From: Saccoglossus kowalevskii
Lineage: Eukaryota > Hemichordata > Enteropneusta > Harrimaniidae
DNA length: 59,473 nucleotides
Direction of reading: 5' to 3'
Assembly (NCBI RefSeq): GCF_000003605.2
Contig: NW_003134841.1
Span: 98,246-157,718 of the forward strand
Shown: positions 13,801 through 28,800 of the stretch, one piece after another
How positions within the stretch are numbered: position 1 is the first letter of the stretch
How the letters are laid out: every line of letters starts with the position of its first letter
The notes under the pieces: model-generated
Told to the model about the DNA's origin: nothing
The model's database searches: none
What the model saw: the letters and a program-made list of their open reading frames with translations, nothing else
Position numbers and translations under genes: made by a program

Positions 13801-16800
13801 CTACCTATAAAATTATTTTTACACGTAGTCAAGTGTACCATTAGGTTACCAACTACAGAACATAGCCTTTAAATCTTCCATTTATAGTAGAAATGCACCG
13901 GTACTTTCAATTGCAAACTCACAAATTAAAAGTGTCAAAGAAAAATACAGATTCAGCATGTTTGTTAGCAATCAAGTACTTGCCTTATTTGATGTAGTAG
14001 GTGGCACTTTGATATATTACGCACTTTATACAGGGTACCACAATTCACCCACAATACATTTTGCCAATCTGAGTAGGAATTAGTCGTGATCACATCAGTC
14101 AACGTAAATACTAAAAACTAATTCAAAATAACCTCAATTTAAAAAGAAATGTGACACAGTTGTCACATTACCATGCCAGCGAAATTGAATAATCCGATTA
14201 AAGTCATGCAAAAACCAAATAATAGAAACCCCTGCAGGAGTTTTTCAATTGATTAATTGGCATCAAAGCAGTCCCTGGGTCACAGTGACCTTTGTCTGCT
14301 TTTTAACTCAAGGTAACGTTCTATAGTCTATTCAGGTTCAGAGTCAATCACTCGAATGTTCATCCCCCGGGGGTTGTCAGAAAGGAAATAAATCATAGTA
14401 TTAGACAGGTAGAAAAGGTGTTAACAGCTAAGCTGTGTTTAATAAGAAATGGATTTTTTTTGTTGGATAAAATACCCTTTATGTCAGCTGTCATTTTACT
14501 GGAGGTTAATTGAATATGTTTAGAATGTTGATTTAAACTTGGCATCTCAGTGGGTGTCACCATGTTTATGTAGTGATTTATGGTTTGTAGAACAAATCTT
14601 AACATATCTTAACATGCTTATGGTCCTGGCAAAATAATTGGACATCTTTTGTTGTCAATGAAATATAAATATAAGTATATTTGCTGCTCATTGATGGTCA
14701 TCATGCAGTGCATATTCAAATTTCATGTCAACAAACAATGTATTTTACATTTTTTGTGTACGTCGCTAAGAGTCCCATATGGAACAGAACGCGGCCCGGC
14801 GACCACCGCATTTTAATCTGAATAATGTGTCTTTGAGCTTGAGTTAGCTTAAAAATATAACACTTGTCCTTATTTGGGCATATTTTGTGATTTTATCAAT
14901 TTACAATAACATTACCTTAACCCTAAACATGGATGCTGTTATGTTTATTTCTTTAGAATGTAAAAAAGAAAAGTTTAGATAACTGAGGATTAATCATAAA
15001 AATATTAAATAACATAAATATATTTTAATGCCAAGAATGTATCAAAATTCCAATTTATTTTAATAAGTGCAGGAGCATGACCTATACTATGGGGCAACCA
15101 GTTGTAAGGCCAATTCAACAATATTGCCTATTTGTATTTTCCAAAGGGCACCAAGGGTATTATAAAGGCAGTTGCCTCATTATCTCTGTGTAGTTCAAGT
15201 CGTACATGTAAATATGGTAATTTATGACATATTATATGTTCATGACTATGAACTTTACTGAGTTTGAGCCTATATCATATATCGGTATGTGTGTACTGCT
15301 AGTACACTACATTTTCATTTTTAAATAACATTAACAATAACACATGATCACTTTAGGGACCATCTCTAAATGTTGCAAATACTTACGAAAGTAACACGTT
15401 TTTTTTATATGTGTGTGATTGGAGGACGGGTTAAATATAACATGCTCTGTAAACATCACAAGCAATTTTTCATGACAGTTTAATTGCACTCTGTACCTAG
15501 GATTGGGATACTAGTATTGCAAATCACAAAATTGCATTCTAATTATAAAGTTGATTTCCAGTCCAGTCTCATGCATGCTATATACTAAAAACATTACTTT
15601 TACTGGCTTACATTGGATTAGGATCTAAAACTAATTACAAAATTCTGTTTTTAAGGCTTCTATGAAAATTTCTCATTTAGTAACTGACTTTTTACCATAA
15701 CCATTTTAAGGTATTTCACACCAAATACATTATGAATAATAATAATAATAATACATTTATTGCCTCCGTCTAAAAGATTTATAATATGATAAGTACAGCA
15801 AAAAGAGTTAATAATTACAAGATATATGTAAAAATATTGTACAAAAAAACAAAAGAATGTAACTAGTTTTTAAATATTAAATAATTTTTTTTGTTGTTGA
15901 AATATAATTGGCAAGTTCTATAATTATGCCAGGATTTTTGCTTGAGAGTATATATGTGTTAGTTCTCTGTGAATAGAACTTTTCAATAAGTCCCTCCATC
16001 TATAATAATGCTTCTCCAACATTAAAATGTTATATCTGGGTGTAAGTGAATGTTTGTCATTTAGAATATGGTTAATCTCTTAAAACATTATCTTCTGTAT
16101 ACGGATGACCACTTCATGTTTTTTTTTCTTGAATTTTGACACACTAAACCATGATAAGTGTTCAGTAATTGTAATAATTGTCTTGACACGGCTACTAAGC
16201 TTGGTCCCAATTCATAAAATAGCTTAATTTATACTGCCCCTTAATTGCCTCCTTTTTTACACCCATTACTAATGAATCAGTCTTCACTTCTGTGTCTTTA
16301 TCAGTAACCTTACCAGCAGTACTTTCACACCCATGTTCAAATTAGATACTTTAACCAAGTTGCTGCTGATAATATCCATTCTTATAATTAGTTCATGAAT
16401 ATTATGTTTATTTTCACAGGGTAGATTGAAAATTAATTCTTATAATATAACAATTACAATTTTTTCCAAGGCATAATTACACTATACATGATGTAACTAA
16501 ATGTTATTATTATTAGTAATTAATTAAATATATACACATGTAATTAAAAAATGAATGATCATAAATATAAGTGACAATTAAAATACCTATATGTAATTTT
16601 ATTAATTGAAAAAAAATATTGAGAGAATGACTTGACACAGCATTACACTAGCAGACAATAAAGTACAAATTCATGTTCTGTGTTCCATTGGTCCTGAAAC
16701 TGCATAATATTCTGAATTTCGAATTGACTGATGAATAATGTGAATTTAATGCATATTAATATAAACAAAGTAAAGCTACTTTATTCTGATAATAAATTGA

Positions 16801-19800
16801 AATTATTTGGACAACTAAGTGTGTCATTTACAACATCTCCGCATAGATCATAAAAAACAAATTAGTTGGTAACTCTCCAGATCAACAATGCACACATGTG
16901 GCTTGCATATATACTGTCCAGCATATTGACCCTACATCCAATAGTGTTGTAGAGAATTTATTATTGTTAGGTAAATTACAAACCTGCTAAACATACTGTA
17001 CTGATGTTTCCAAATAATAGACTGTATAGCTTTCAATGCTGACAATGATTGGAATGGCTGAATGAAAAATTAACAATTACTGTAAAAGAAAAATCACAAA
17101 AGCACTACAAATATTTTTTAAGTGAAAATGAAGTAGGTGAGTGAATGCTGCAGCAGGTGGTTAAATTATAAAGAAATCTGTTCATGTTTCTGAATCATGA
17201 TGAGTGTACTGAAATCCTGTCAAAGAATGTAGTTATAGGATTTGAATTCTCTTGCCCAAAATGTCAGTATTAACTTAGGAGTATTTGGAGAGAAGTCAGT
17301 ATTTCCCCTATTAAAGTAAAATGTTCTACATGTGTTTGTATAAGTCTAATAAAATTCTATAGAAATTGGTTCTATTAAGTATGAAATTTATGTGAAAATT
17401 AATTGTTTTTTTCCCATTTTCTATACAATTATATCTTTACTTTAAGTTAAATATTAGTTTTGTTTGACTTATATTGAATTGTGTCTATTGTGTATGGACT
17501 TTTATAAAAATTCTGTTGTGTTGGTTGTCTAATAACTTTTCAAATGCCAAAGTCAACTTTTAGCACAATTCACAAAGTATACACATATTTTTTCTTTTTT
17601 TTTAACAACTGTAACAAATGGGAAAATGTATTCTATTAATGGTATTGTGTCAAGACCTATAATAATAGTAATAATATTTTAAAAATTGATACATCCAACA
17701 GGGACTATGTCATCAGCAATAACTTGATAAATCAACAGTGAATGCGTGGATAGATTATTGTATACAGTGTCATGGAAATCGTTAGTTATCTATTTATTAA
17801 TTTTGGTATTGGTTTCATTAGCTTGGTGACTAAATAAATAAATGATTATCCTATTTCCTTATGAATGACAGATTGTAGGTGTCAGAAATTATTTGCATGC
17901 AAAGTTAAATATTTGTACATGCATGTTTACAATATCAGTGAAGCACTGCAGTCTTTTTGCTCTCATTCAGTCTTTAATTGTTTATTTAAAGCAGTATGTT
18001 ATCTTAAATTATGTGCAGTATGTGTATCTTCCTTCCTGGCTTATTCAAAACCAGTGATTTAATATGCAGTTGTCATAATAATGTGCCTGTGAATTCCTCC
18101 AAAATTATAAATATATATAAACATACTTTCACAAAAAAATCAGTGATCGTCCTGTAAACTCAAACATTTTAAACATTATATGGTATATGTTAAATGCATT
18201 ATATTTCATGATAAAAATTCCAAATGGATTTTCAAAAATGCATGTGCCCTATTTTGTATAAATAGGTATATATGCATTATCCAAGTTATTTCAAAGACAA
18301 GCATGATTAGTCTGTGCATTTTTCAGTGAATTCCAAAACTATTTTGGTCTCAAAAACTAGTCTCAATCATGTAATATTGAATTTAAGTTATGCGCATAGT
18401 TCTGTTTCTTTTCTGATTCAATTAATTGTAGCATCATTTTGGCAATCTATGTCATTTACTGGTATAACATTATCCAAATTAGTAAAGGTGACCAATATGA
18501 TTTGACGTGATATATATTCTTCAGTATTTGAATCTCAGCTGCCTTTAATTTGATTAATGATTTGGTACATGACAGTGAAAAACTACACATCCTAGACTGT
18601 GCTCACTGCATAGCGAAATCCAATCTGTGCATTATAGTATATTACAAAATTTGATATGTTAATTTTCAATCTTACTAATTTTAGCAGAAATCAATCTTCC
18701 AAATAGATTAAATACTCCAGATATCAGTATTAAATTCATAGCAAATGGTCCTCGGGTGTTCAATATATTCAAGATATATCAGTATTGCAATTATTTAGAC
18801 AACGTGCCCTCAGGGAATGGGCAAAAATAATGGCGAACTAAATTTTGAAACTTGAAGATGAATTTTTAATGAATAGTTTCGATATGATAAGGATTAGATC
18901 TGTTTTTTCATATCAAGCTTGGTTTTCGATTACATAGAAGGATTTTGGCTTTGTGAGCCAAACTGCTTAGTAATCTGTATTACTGAGAAAAACATTAATG
19001 TGAATACATCTATAGGGCTCCTGCAGAGATGTTATTCATGTTTCCACATTGTGTTCAGGCATTCTGTGCTAGGTAAATGGGAAAAGCAGGAGGAGAAATA
19101 TGAGAAGCTTTGCAGGATGTACATTAAATCAGATGTGCATTTTAGATCATGTATTGGGTCATTTAATAGCTATTAGGTTTGTCTAGTGCAAAAGACAGCT
19201 ACAGTGGCCCTGTTGACATGACTGTCTTTGATCAGCAGTGATATCATCACTTTGTTTTGTTGAAATATACATGATGTTCTATAAATACTAGTATTTTCAA
19301 TTTGTGCCAGATTTTGAAAATTAAATGTCATTTTGTTCACACTTTTAATACCGGGTAGTATGTGTGCCTGCAATTAACTAAGAATTTAGACATACATGTA
19401 CATGTACAAAACACATGTGTGGTTTATATGCGATAAGTTTCTAATGTGATAACATTTATTCGTTATCCAGCTACTTTGAAAGGAGCTCATTATAACACAA
19501 AAATAGAACAAAATTATATCTGTTTGTGAATTATTGATGTTAGTGTAGTAGATATTCAATAGTGTAAACACATTAATTTTTGGCTGGTTTTTATTTTTGC
19601 CAAAAGGTAAAATTTTCTAAATTAAATCCATATGAACATAACAATAGAACTCATCATTGCCCTGTCAAGTTCATGGCTCAAAACATCAAAATGGTGAAAT
19701 TAAATGCCAGTGAGAAATGGTTTTACAGTATTTTAGCAGCTTCATTATTTTCTGAAATCATTTCAGTTCATAATCATATCTCCTTTTGAAATTATAGCTT

Positions 19801-22800
19801 TTTTTTTTCTGACTAGGAATTCGTAATTTTGCCGACTTGCACACTTGCATGGATTTAGTTATAGCCTCAGAGAGATATGCTCAGAAGCACTTCAGTGAAG
19901 TGGTGAAAGAGGAGGAATTCCTACTGTTGCCGAAGCAACAACTCATAGATTTAATTTCCAGTGAGGAGTTAAATGTGAACTGTGAAGAGGAAGTGTACAA
20001 TGCAATAATGCGGTGGGCTTATCATGACAAAGAACTGCGCAAAGATGACATTGCTGACCTTTTACAGAGGATACGTCTTCCGCTTCTTTCGCCCAATTTT
20101 CTTGTGGACACTGTGGAAGCGGAGGAACTTATAAAACAGGACATTAAGTGTCGGGATCTTCTTGACGAAGCCAAGAATTATCACATGCTGCCTGATAGGA
20201 GGTCAAAGTTCATGCGAGAAAAGGTGAAACCTAGGAAATCCACAGTAGGTAAGTTTGTAATGGTTGATAATTTTTTTCTTTTAATCTTATTGTATTGCAT
20301 CATATTTTATCTGGAAATAGTATCTTTCTCTGACTTGTGTATACGCAACTAATTGTCTCTTGCGAAAATAACACGTGTCATCTGCTTTCATAATCAACAA
20401 ACTGCAAGTATATACAATCGATCAAGTTCCTATTGACTAATCTGCAAGAGTGATGTGATAGGAGCCATAAAGCTATATAGATTTAAGTTGAAGATATTGT
20501 TAAGTCCACAATAAGTCGCAGTGAATCAGCGATGCAGCAAATTGGCTTAGAAGATCTACTTCTTGTGTGCCACGTACATCTGTATTGTATTATGCCTTAG
20601 GGCTTCTTAATCCTTCCTGGCTGTGTATTGGCACAGTTACTAAGGTCCACAGTTACTAACGCATCTAATTATACATGTACTGTAAAATACTTTATTTTTG
20701 GGCGTTTTATATGGAATTTATTTTCACTGATTTTTGATGAGTTTAATGTGAAATATAGGAATAAAAGTATATTCGCTGGATTTTATTTTCGCGGAATCAC
20801 CCCTTCAGCGAAAATAGCGATAATAAATTCCAAGCGAAAATAAAGTATTCTACAGTATAACTTAAATTTTCTCAAAATGATGAAAACTGTCTTTTGTTCA
20901 TGTCTCTAATTAATGCATAAAAAAATTGTCCTGTCAACACTGACTATCAATCATGTTCAGTGGAACCTGTCAAAAGTGTGTTTGGTTATATCCTGTCAGG
21001 TTCTGTTGCTTTGGGTTGTCTGCACTGCCAGTCATGTCACTATGTGAGAGTGCACCAATCAGTCAGAGAGTTGTGGCCATAGTACAATTTTGCTATGATT
21101 GTGACAGTTGTGTCATGTGTGTCATAGATAATGGTCTCTGTTGGGCTTAAAGACCCAATTCACTTGCCCAGGGTAAGTGTGAATTGGAGGTGTGGCTATG
21201 CTAATGAGTGGTGTTAATCACTTGCATAGCCTATGACACATCCTGTTTCAGCGGTTCAATGTCGCGTCGCGTCCTGTTCGATATGGGACTCATAGCGACG
21301 TATACAACGCGTGTAAAATACATTGTTTATTTACATGAAATCCGAACACGCGCTGCTTTGTATAAAACATTTTAATCATCTTGAATTGTGGGTTCAGTGT
21401 ATGTACAGTCATTGACATGTAACACTGCCAGACAATTGTTTAACAATATGTTAAAACCCATGAAAGCATCTGATTGACTGCTTCGTTTGACAATTAACCT
21501 AATAATTCATAGAAGAATTATTGTAATTTAACGATTTCACAACATGGCTGAGAAGGATTCTGTAGGGACCAATAACCTTAGACAGGTTCTTCCTGCATAT
21601 CAAATATATGAAATGATTGGAATAGTAGTCTACTCATAGTGCTTTTAAGTTTTAATAATGAATCCTTGCCATGCACGGAATCCAGACTGTAAAACCTATG
21701 CCCTTTTATATTGTATTTCTTACATACCAATAAAATCAAATTCTTTATAATTTACTGTTTGTCATTGACTCTCTGTTTCTCAATTTGGCTCACTCTGCTT
21801 CATGCTAGCTGAGTGATGTTAGTGATTGCCCTCTGGTTATGTCATGACAGAGACATAATTACTTTTAGGGTATTTCCGTTAATTACTTCAGTGAATAATC
21901 TCATTGCACATATAAGAAAGATCACTGACCCCTCTTACTAATCTGCTGAATGCCCTCGTTATGATTTTTATTTCACATTACAAGATACTTCTTCAAAAGA
22001 ACTTCACAAGAACAAATTAAAAGTCACTGCATTAATAATAATAAATCTGTATCACAATGCACCAGGATGAACTTAATGCATCAATCATGAAGACATAGAT
22101 CAGTAATCATTGTTGTTCACATAATGAAATGGTTCAAATAATATTCGTATCAGTCATAGCCTTCTACATTGTTAATCATTTCAGAGAAATCGTATTATTT
22201 TTGAAAAATATTCTGTAATTAAAATCTACCTGGTATGCAATATAAATTTCTGTAGCTGACATCTAATTATAACAAAATAAATAAGCATTCATTTTATACT
22301 ATCAATCAGTATATGGACTTCAAAACCTGAGGCTGTGCACTGCAAGCCATCTTTGAGTATTTGTCTATGTACATTTAGTTGATAGTAAAATTGCTATGAC
22401 AAGTAGGTAAATTATTTTATTCACATTTACACAGTACATCTATCCTAATTGTAGGTGTTGCTTTTACATTCTAGTTTCTTAGGCTAATGGTCAAAATCAG
22501 GCTAAAAATGTCCTAAAATTCTAAGTGTTGTTTTTTTAAACCCACATGTCTAAACAAAGTTTATTTTTTAGCTGTTGCATCCAGGCAAGTGCTATATCAA
22601 TATGCATTTAGTGGCCCTGGAGGTTGATTCCAAAGTGCAGGCTTAAATCCACAAATGAAAATGTGAGTATGTGGAACATACACCCCACCAAGTTTACAGG
22701 TGATACACCTACCTGCACTACTTTGTGCACACAGACACATACACATTAAAAGTGCATTCTTTGAAAATGAATTGAGGAAATTTGATTTATGTGTAATTTT

Positions 22801-25800
22801 ACAGTGGGATTTATTACCGGTATAATCTAATGAAAAACTTAAAATGCAGTGTCAACCATGAATATCACAGATCAGGGTGTTAGCCTTTATCTGTGTTCAA
22901 TAAACTAATAATAATATAGCAATTAGCTGGTTATATTGATTACAAATTTATTAATTTCTATGTTTTCTGTAAGAAGGATAGAATATGGGCTAGCATGCTA
23001 CAAGTATCTGTCATCTTATACTATATTGATTTAGTTTTACCTAACACATACATGGGTTTTTTTTTGGTTCAGGAGGGTAACTCTAACTTTTTTATGGAGT
23101 GGTTGGCTAGATTTGTTTCACATGATGTGGGTGGTAAGCATGTGACTCAAGTAGGTGGCCATGCAGTCACCACAAGTAGACCATTATTTTGACGCCTGTC
23201 GCCTCTCAATGAATCCCCCTGCAGTTATACTCCAATCCTTTGTAGTAAGTAATATTGCAGACACTAAGGTCATAATGTCAAAGGTTGTATCACAAGGGTG
23301 ATGTGACATAAGTCTATGATCATACTAATTTAAATCACAGTCTCTGTGCTAAGCAGCAGGCAACAGACAATTGCTTCTGGTGCATGCCCAGAATGTACAA
23401 CTGACCTTAGTTTATCACAATTATATATGTACACTGCAAATTATTAAATTACTATTGTTAAATTATTAAAAATAAATCAAAATCTCGCTAGAGAAATTAA
23501 CCAGTGTTTTAATTTCAGATTACCCATAAATGTAGTGTACACTTAATTCATGGATATGTAAATAACAATTAAGCACAAAATGTCAGTTGAAAACCATCCA
23601 CAAGCCCTTGTTTGAATTAGAATTATGTGTGTAGCATACATAATAGATCACACCAGCAGTCTAATTTGTGGCAAATGCTACTAAAAAACTGTTTACAATT
23701 AAAAATAAGTCTGCTTGTAACACATTATACCACAAAACACTACAAAATTAAAACTAAGTGTTTGTTTTTTTAAATAGCTAAAAGCAATTACTGGTGTAAA
23801 GTAAATAGTGGACTTTAATAATTCAGCCTTGAGACAACATTTTGTTACTGATACTTACTTTGGATATCATGTGGGTTCATGTTTCTTGCAGGATTTCAAA
23901 TAGTATCACAACATTTCAATCAGCTAATTATAGGATACCCATTAACCTTGTGTTTTCTCTTTAACAAAGGTTGTATTGAAATCAGATTCTTCACCCACCA
24001 CTCCATCTGTCCCCTTCTTAACTTCTCCTCTTCAACTTGATGCTGTATGTGAAATATGAACTGCAGTTTGCTGTTACCAGCTGCATAGTGTTTCGTTTCA
24101 AATTAACATGTAAATGCGTTTTTTGCTTGTATATATTCAAGATTAAACTCTTGTGTTATTACTTGGTAACTTACGGATTAATTGTCACTCACTACCATGA
24201 ATAACATGAATACTGTGTAGTGAATTAGTGAATTTCATATACAGGCCGTTTTTTCTGTAGCATGTTGTCTTTTGTGGGATCTTAAATGGAATGTCAATGA
24301 TACCAGTGAAGTATGGAAACATCTCTCCTACTTGCCACTAGATGGCATTATTATGAAACCTTCTGATCAGTCATTGACTTCTTGAAATTCTGACTGCTCA
24401 ATTCTGGCCTTAATTTTTGATGTTATATCAGTCAATTTACTAATTGCATTTGAGGATTACTTATTTGAATCAGTGTGGTTTTGTATAATCCATCAATCAG
24501 CTTAGCTGCATTAAACTGATTTTTTGCAATTCAAAAGTTGAATCACAATCAGTGGGCGAGAGTTATTATTGTTCAAAATTTATACCTCAATGCATGCATT
24601 TATCTGCTATATCCTTTGAGAGGGAAAACAATTACCATGCATGCACACACTTTGATAAACCAAACACTTGGATGCAAAACCTCTCTGGCTTTTCTATATT
24701 GAGACTTCCACTCATGGCTTGCAAGATAAATTTCATTCTTGCATCAAGGATGAAAATAAATATCTATTCACAATGACTACTGCAGGTCAAATGTTAAGCA
24801 CTTTTCTATGAACATCTATTTGCATGGTTATTAGATGCTGATAATGAAATCTGTGGAGTGGTTGGAAATATAATATGTTTCTTAGTATTTCACTGGGATT
24901 CAGACTTCAGCTAGATTTTAAAGTTATATAATGTGATATTTATATTATAGAGTTATTAAAAAAAGGTTATATGGATAACTCATAAAAATACTTTATGCAG
25001 CTTTTCCTGCTAAGCTTTTCACTGCATAGCTTTGTTTTTCTTAAACTTGTGATAAGTACTGACAAAACAGTAAGAGCCAATTGTCTGCATGTTTCCTTTA
25101 ACACATGTCAAAACTGTTGTTTTTATTAAGTATTAACATACTCAGATGTGCTTGTAATCCTGTGTGTGTATTTCAACATGTAATATATATCAATTCAAAA
25201 ATGAACATAAATACTCCATATTGCACATTTAATGCATTAAGATTAATATACAATGTAATTAGTATTGCACAGCGTGGTAATTATTATCCTGTATCATTGC
25301 AACCGTGCAGATGAGATTTATTGCATTCTCAATGTATTGAATTTTATTGAAAAAAAGTTGAAAAAGCAGTTTATCCATCAAATATAATGTACCTGTAGGA
25401 GAATGTTATCAACGTAATTTATAGTAGTATTATTCTTCTGTTACCTTATCTCCACATGTTACAATATACCATTAATCAGGGTTATTACTTCAGGGTATCT
25501 GCATCATACCTTATTAGAAAATAGGAATTTCAAATCTGGATGATTACACAGTATCTCTAAAATGGTGGATATGATTGAAAATATATTTCAATATATTATT
25601 ACTGTCTAGCTCTGTCCTTGAGTTCATACTTTAAGCAGTGGGATCAGAAAGATGAAATAATAAGGTTGTTATGAAGATATTACACAATATGCAGTACATG
25701 GTCACATCATGGTTACTGATACTACAAATTTTTTAGTAACCATGGTCACAACCACCTGCAGTATACATCAGTCGATACTCAAATTTCATATTACATGTAT

Positions 25801-28800
25801 ATTGAATTTGCAATAACAAATAATTTTCTTATGTTATTTTTGTTTTCAATTTCAGGATTGGTTTACTGTATAGGTGGTATGGACACCACAAGTTACTCCT
25901 TAAACTGCGTTGAAAGATATGACTTCAGTAGCGGTAAAGTTAGCATTGTAGCCAGTATGAACACACCGCGGAGTGGAGTTGGTGTTACTGTGATTGACGG
26001 CAAGATTTATGCAGTAGGTGAGTAGATTGCAATAAAATTACTAATATATGAGTTTGAGGATCGTATAATTATTTTTATTTACATTTGCTATTTTTTGGTG
26101 GGATGATCATATCTGGAAAAATAACATTGTGTAAATCAGAAAATCATTTAATATAAAATGTGTTCCATAAAATCATTTAAATATAAAAAAGGTGCATTTT
26201 TTTTTTAAAAAGGGGGAAGCTAAGAACAAGTATTATTTAAAAAATGGGTTCAACACCTTTAAACATTTGTTCATATACCTTATATGAGAAGTGCATCTAT
26301 GCCTTATCAGAAGTGCATCCTTACACATGCCCATAACATAAAAGCCAAAATTGCATTTATTGTGTACTGGATTGTCAAATACTGTGACTATCAGTTCACC
26401 ATTAGATTAGCTTGCGTATATAGGTTTAAGTAAAATCTGTTTTTTGTTATCCAAGACTGAAAAACAGTCACTGATATGTATTTACTTAACACTATGTAGG
26501 TGGACATGACGGTACACAGTATCTAAGCAGTGTAGAATGTTATGACCCTGCTACAAAGAGATGGCGCTATGTCTCATCCATGACTCGACCAAGACGTTAC
26601 GTAGCTGTCGGCACACTCAACGGTATGCTGTACGCAGTAGGAGGATATACAGGTACACTGGTACTAGATGATGTCGAAATGTATAACCCCAAAACAAACC
26701 ACTGGAGTAAGTACATATTCACAGTTAATCAGTGTCGTCATTGATGGTAATTACCAGTAACCAACAGTGTTCTCCCAGAAAAAATTGTATAAAGTATCAA
26801 CAAATTTACATAACAATACAATATATTAATGACTTGTATTGTATTCATTGTTACGCTAAATTTGTTTTATTGTTTATCCAGAATTTAACCGTTGGGAAAG
26901 CACTGACAACAAATGACAATCTTTAATGATTTGCTGCATGACATTTATCTGTTTTCAATATTTGCCTCTTTATGTGTGGAGCATATAATGAGAACCTTTA
27001 TTAATTATGTGTCTGTTCCATAAATATCTCCAGTAGCAGTCATCATATATTTATTACAATTTTACATACACCTACACTTATGTCTTGAGTAATCTAATTT
27101 AGAGTGAAGTGTTAATCTGAGAACCATAAATCGTCACCAGACTCTGATTTCCACACCTCAGTAATGATATCCATGATGTCATACAAAATTGAATTTGATA
27201 CATAATGTGCTCAGAGATAGTCTGGTTACCTGGTTTGCTTTTGATTGAAAATTGTGCATATTAATTCCACAATTTACACAATAGTTTGCATATTGTTAGT
27301 ATATTAGTCCACATCTAATTCCATACATCAATCAACTCAGCTTATGAAATATGAACTCAGATTTCAGCTTCAGTGTAGCTCACAGTAGTTTCACTATGTT
27401 TGTTTCCCAGAATTTGTGCCTTCTATGAATTGTAGACGTCGACATGTTGGTGTAGGTGTAGTAGATGGTTACTTGTATGCTGTAGGGGGACATGATGGCA
27501 ATAATTATCTTAAAAGTGTTGAGAGATTTGATCCAGACACCAATACTGTGAGTATATACGCTATCTGAAAAAAAGTGTTGATGACACACTTGTCAACACT
27601 GGGTGACAATCTTGTCAACACTGGGTGACACACTTGTAAACACTGCATGGGTGACACACTTGTAAACACTGCATTGGTGATACACTTGTAAACACTGCAT
27701 GGGTGACACACTTGTAAACACTGCATGGGTGACACACTTCTAAACACTGCATGGGTGACACACTTGTAAACACTGCATGGGTGACACACTTGTAAACACT
27801 GCATGGGTGACACACTTGTAAACACTGCATGGGTGACACACTTGTAAACACTGCATGGGTGACACACTTGTAAACACTGCATGGGTGACACACTTGTAAA
27901 CACTGCATGGGTGACACACTTGTAAACACTGCATGGGTGACACACTTGTAAACACTGCATGGGTGACACACTTGTAAACACTGCATGGGTGACACACTTC
28001 TAAACACTGCATGAGTGACACTTGTAAACACTGCATGGGTGACACACTTGTAAACACTGCATGGGTGACACACTTGTAAACACTGCATGGGTGACATACT
28101 TGTAAACACTGCATGGGTGATACACTTGNNNNNNNNNNNNNNNNNNNNNNNNNNNNNNNNNNNNNNNNNNNNNNNNNNNNNNNNNNNNNNNNNNNNNNNN
28201 NNNNNNNNNNNNNNNNNNNNNNNNNNNNNNNNNNNNNNNNNNNNNNNNNNNNNNNNNNNNNNNNNNNNNNNNNNNNNNNNNNNNNNNNNNNNNNNNNNNN
28301 NNNNNNNNNNNNNNNNNNNNNNNNNNNNNNNNNNNNNNNNNNNNNNNNNNNNNNNNNNNNNNNNNNNNNNNNNNNNNNNNNNNNNNNNNNNNNNNNNNNN
28401 NNNNNNNNNNNNNNNNNNNNNNNNNNNNNNNNNNNNNNNNNNNNNNNNNNNNNNNNNNNNNNNNNNNNNNNNNNNNNNNNNNNNNNNNNNNNNNNNNNNN
28501 NNNNNNNNNNNNNNNNNNNNNNNNNNNNNNNNNNNNNNNNNNNNNNNNNNNNNNNNNNNNNNNNNNNNNNNNNNNNNNNNNNNNNNNNNNNNNNNNNNNN
28601 NNNNNNNNNNNNNNNNNNNNNNNNNNNNNNNNNNNNNNNNNNNNNNNNNNNNNNNNNNNNNNNNNNNNNNNNNNNNNNNNNNNNNNNNNNNNNNNNNNNN
28701 NNNNNNNNNNNNNNNNNNNNNNNNNNNNNNNNNNNNNNNNNNNNNNNNNNNNNNNNNNNNNNNNNNNNNNNNNNNNNNNNNNNNNNNNNNNNNNNNNNNN

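Larger units (their letters stand above)
12000..19816 (+). other. KLHL intron 2 (7.8 kb)
   Basis: The largest intron, splitting the BACK domain entry from its body. It contains a diverged duplication near 12.7-13.0 kb, part of an inverted repeat pair at 14.7 kb, and a probable LINE/SINE tail at 15.7 kb. The rest is AT-rich DNA without recognisable coding sequence on either strand. Confidence 0.75.
20249..25855 (+). other. KLHL intron 3 (5.6 kb)
   Basis: Separates the BACK exon from the first Kelch exon. Holds the TA-flanked MITE at 20,680 and the second copy of the 14.7-kb repeat at 21.25 kb. The remainder is AT-rich with only short, unrelated frames. Confidence 0.75.
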
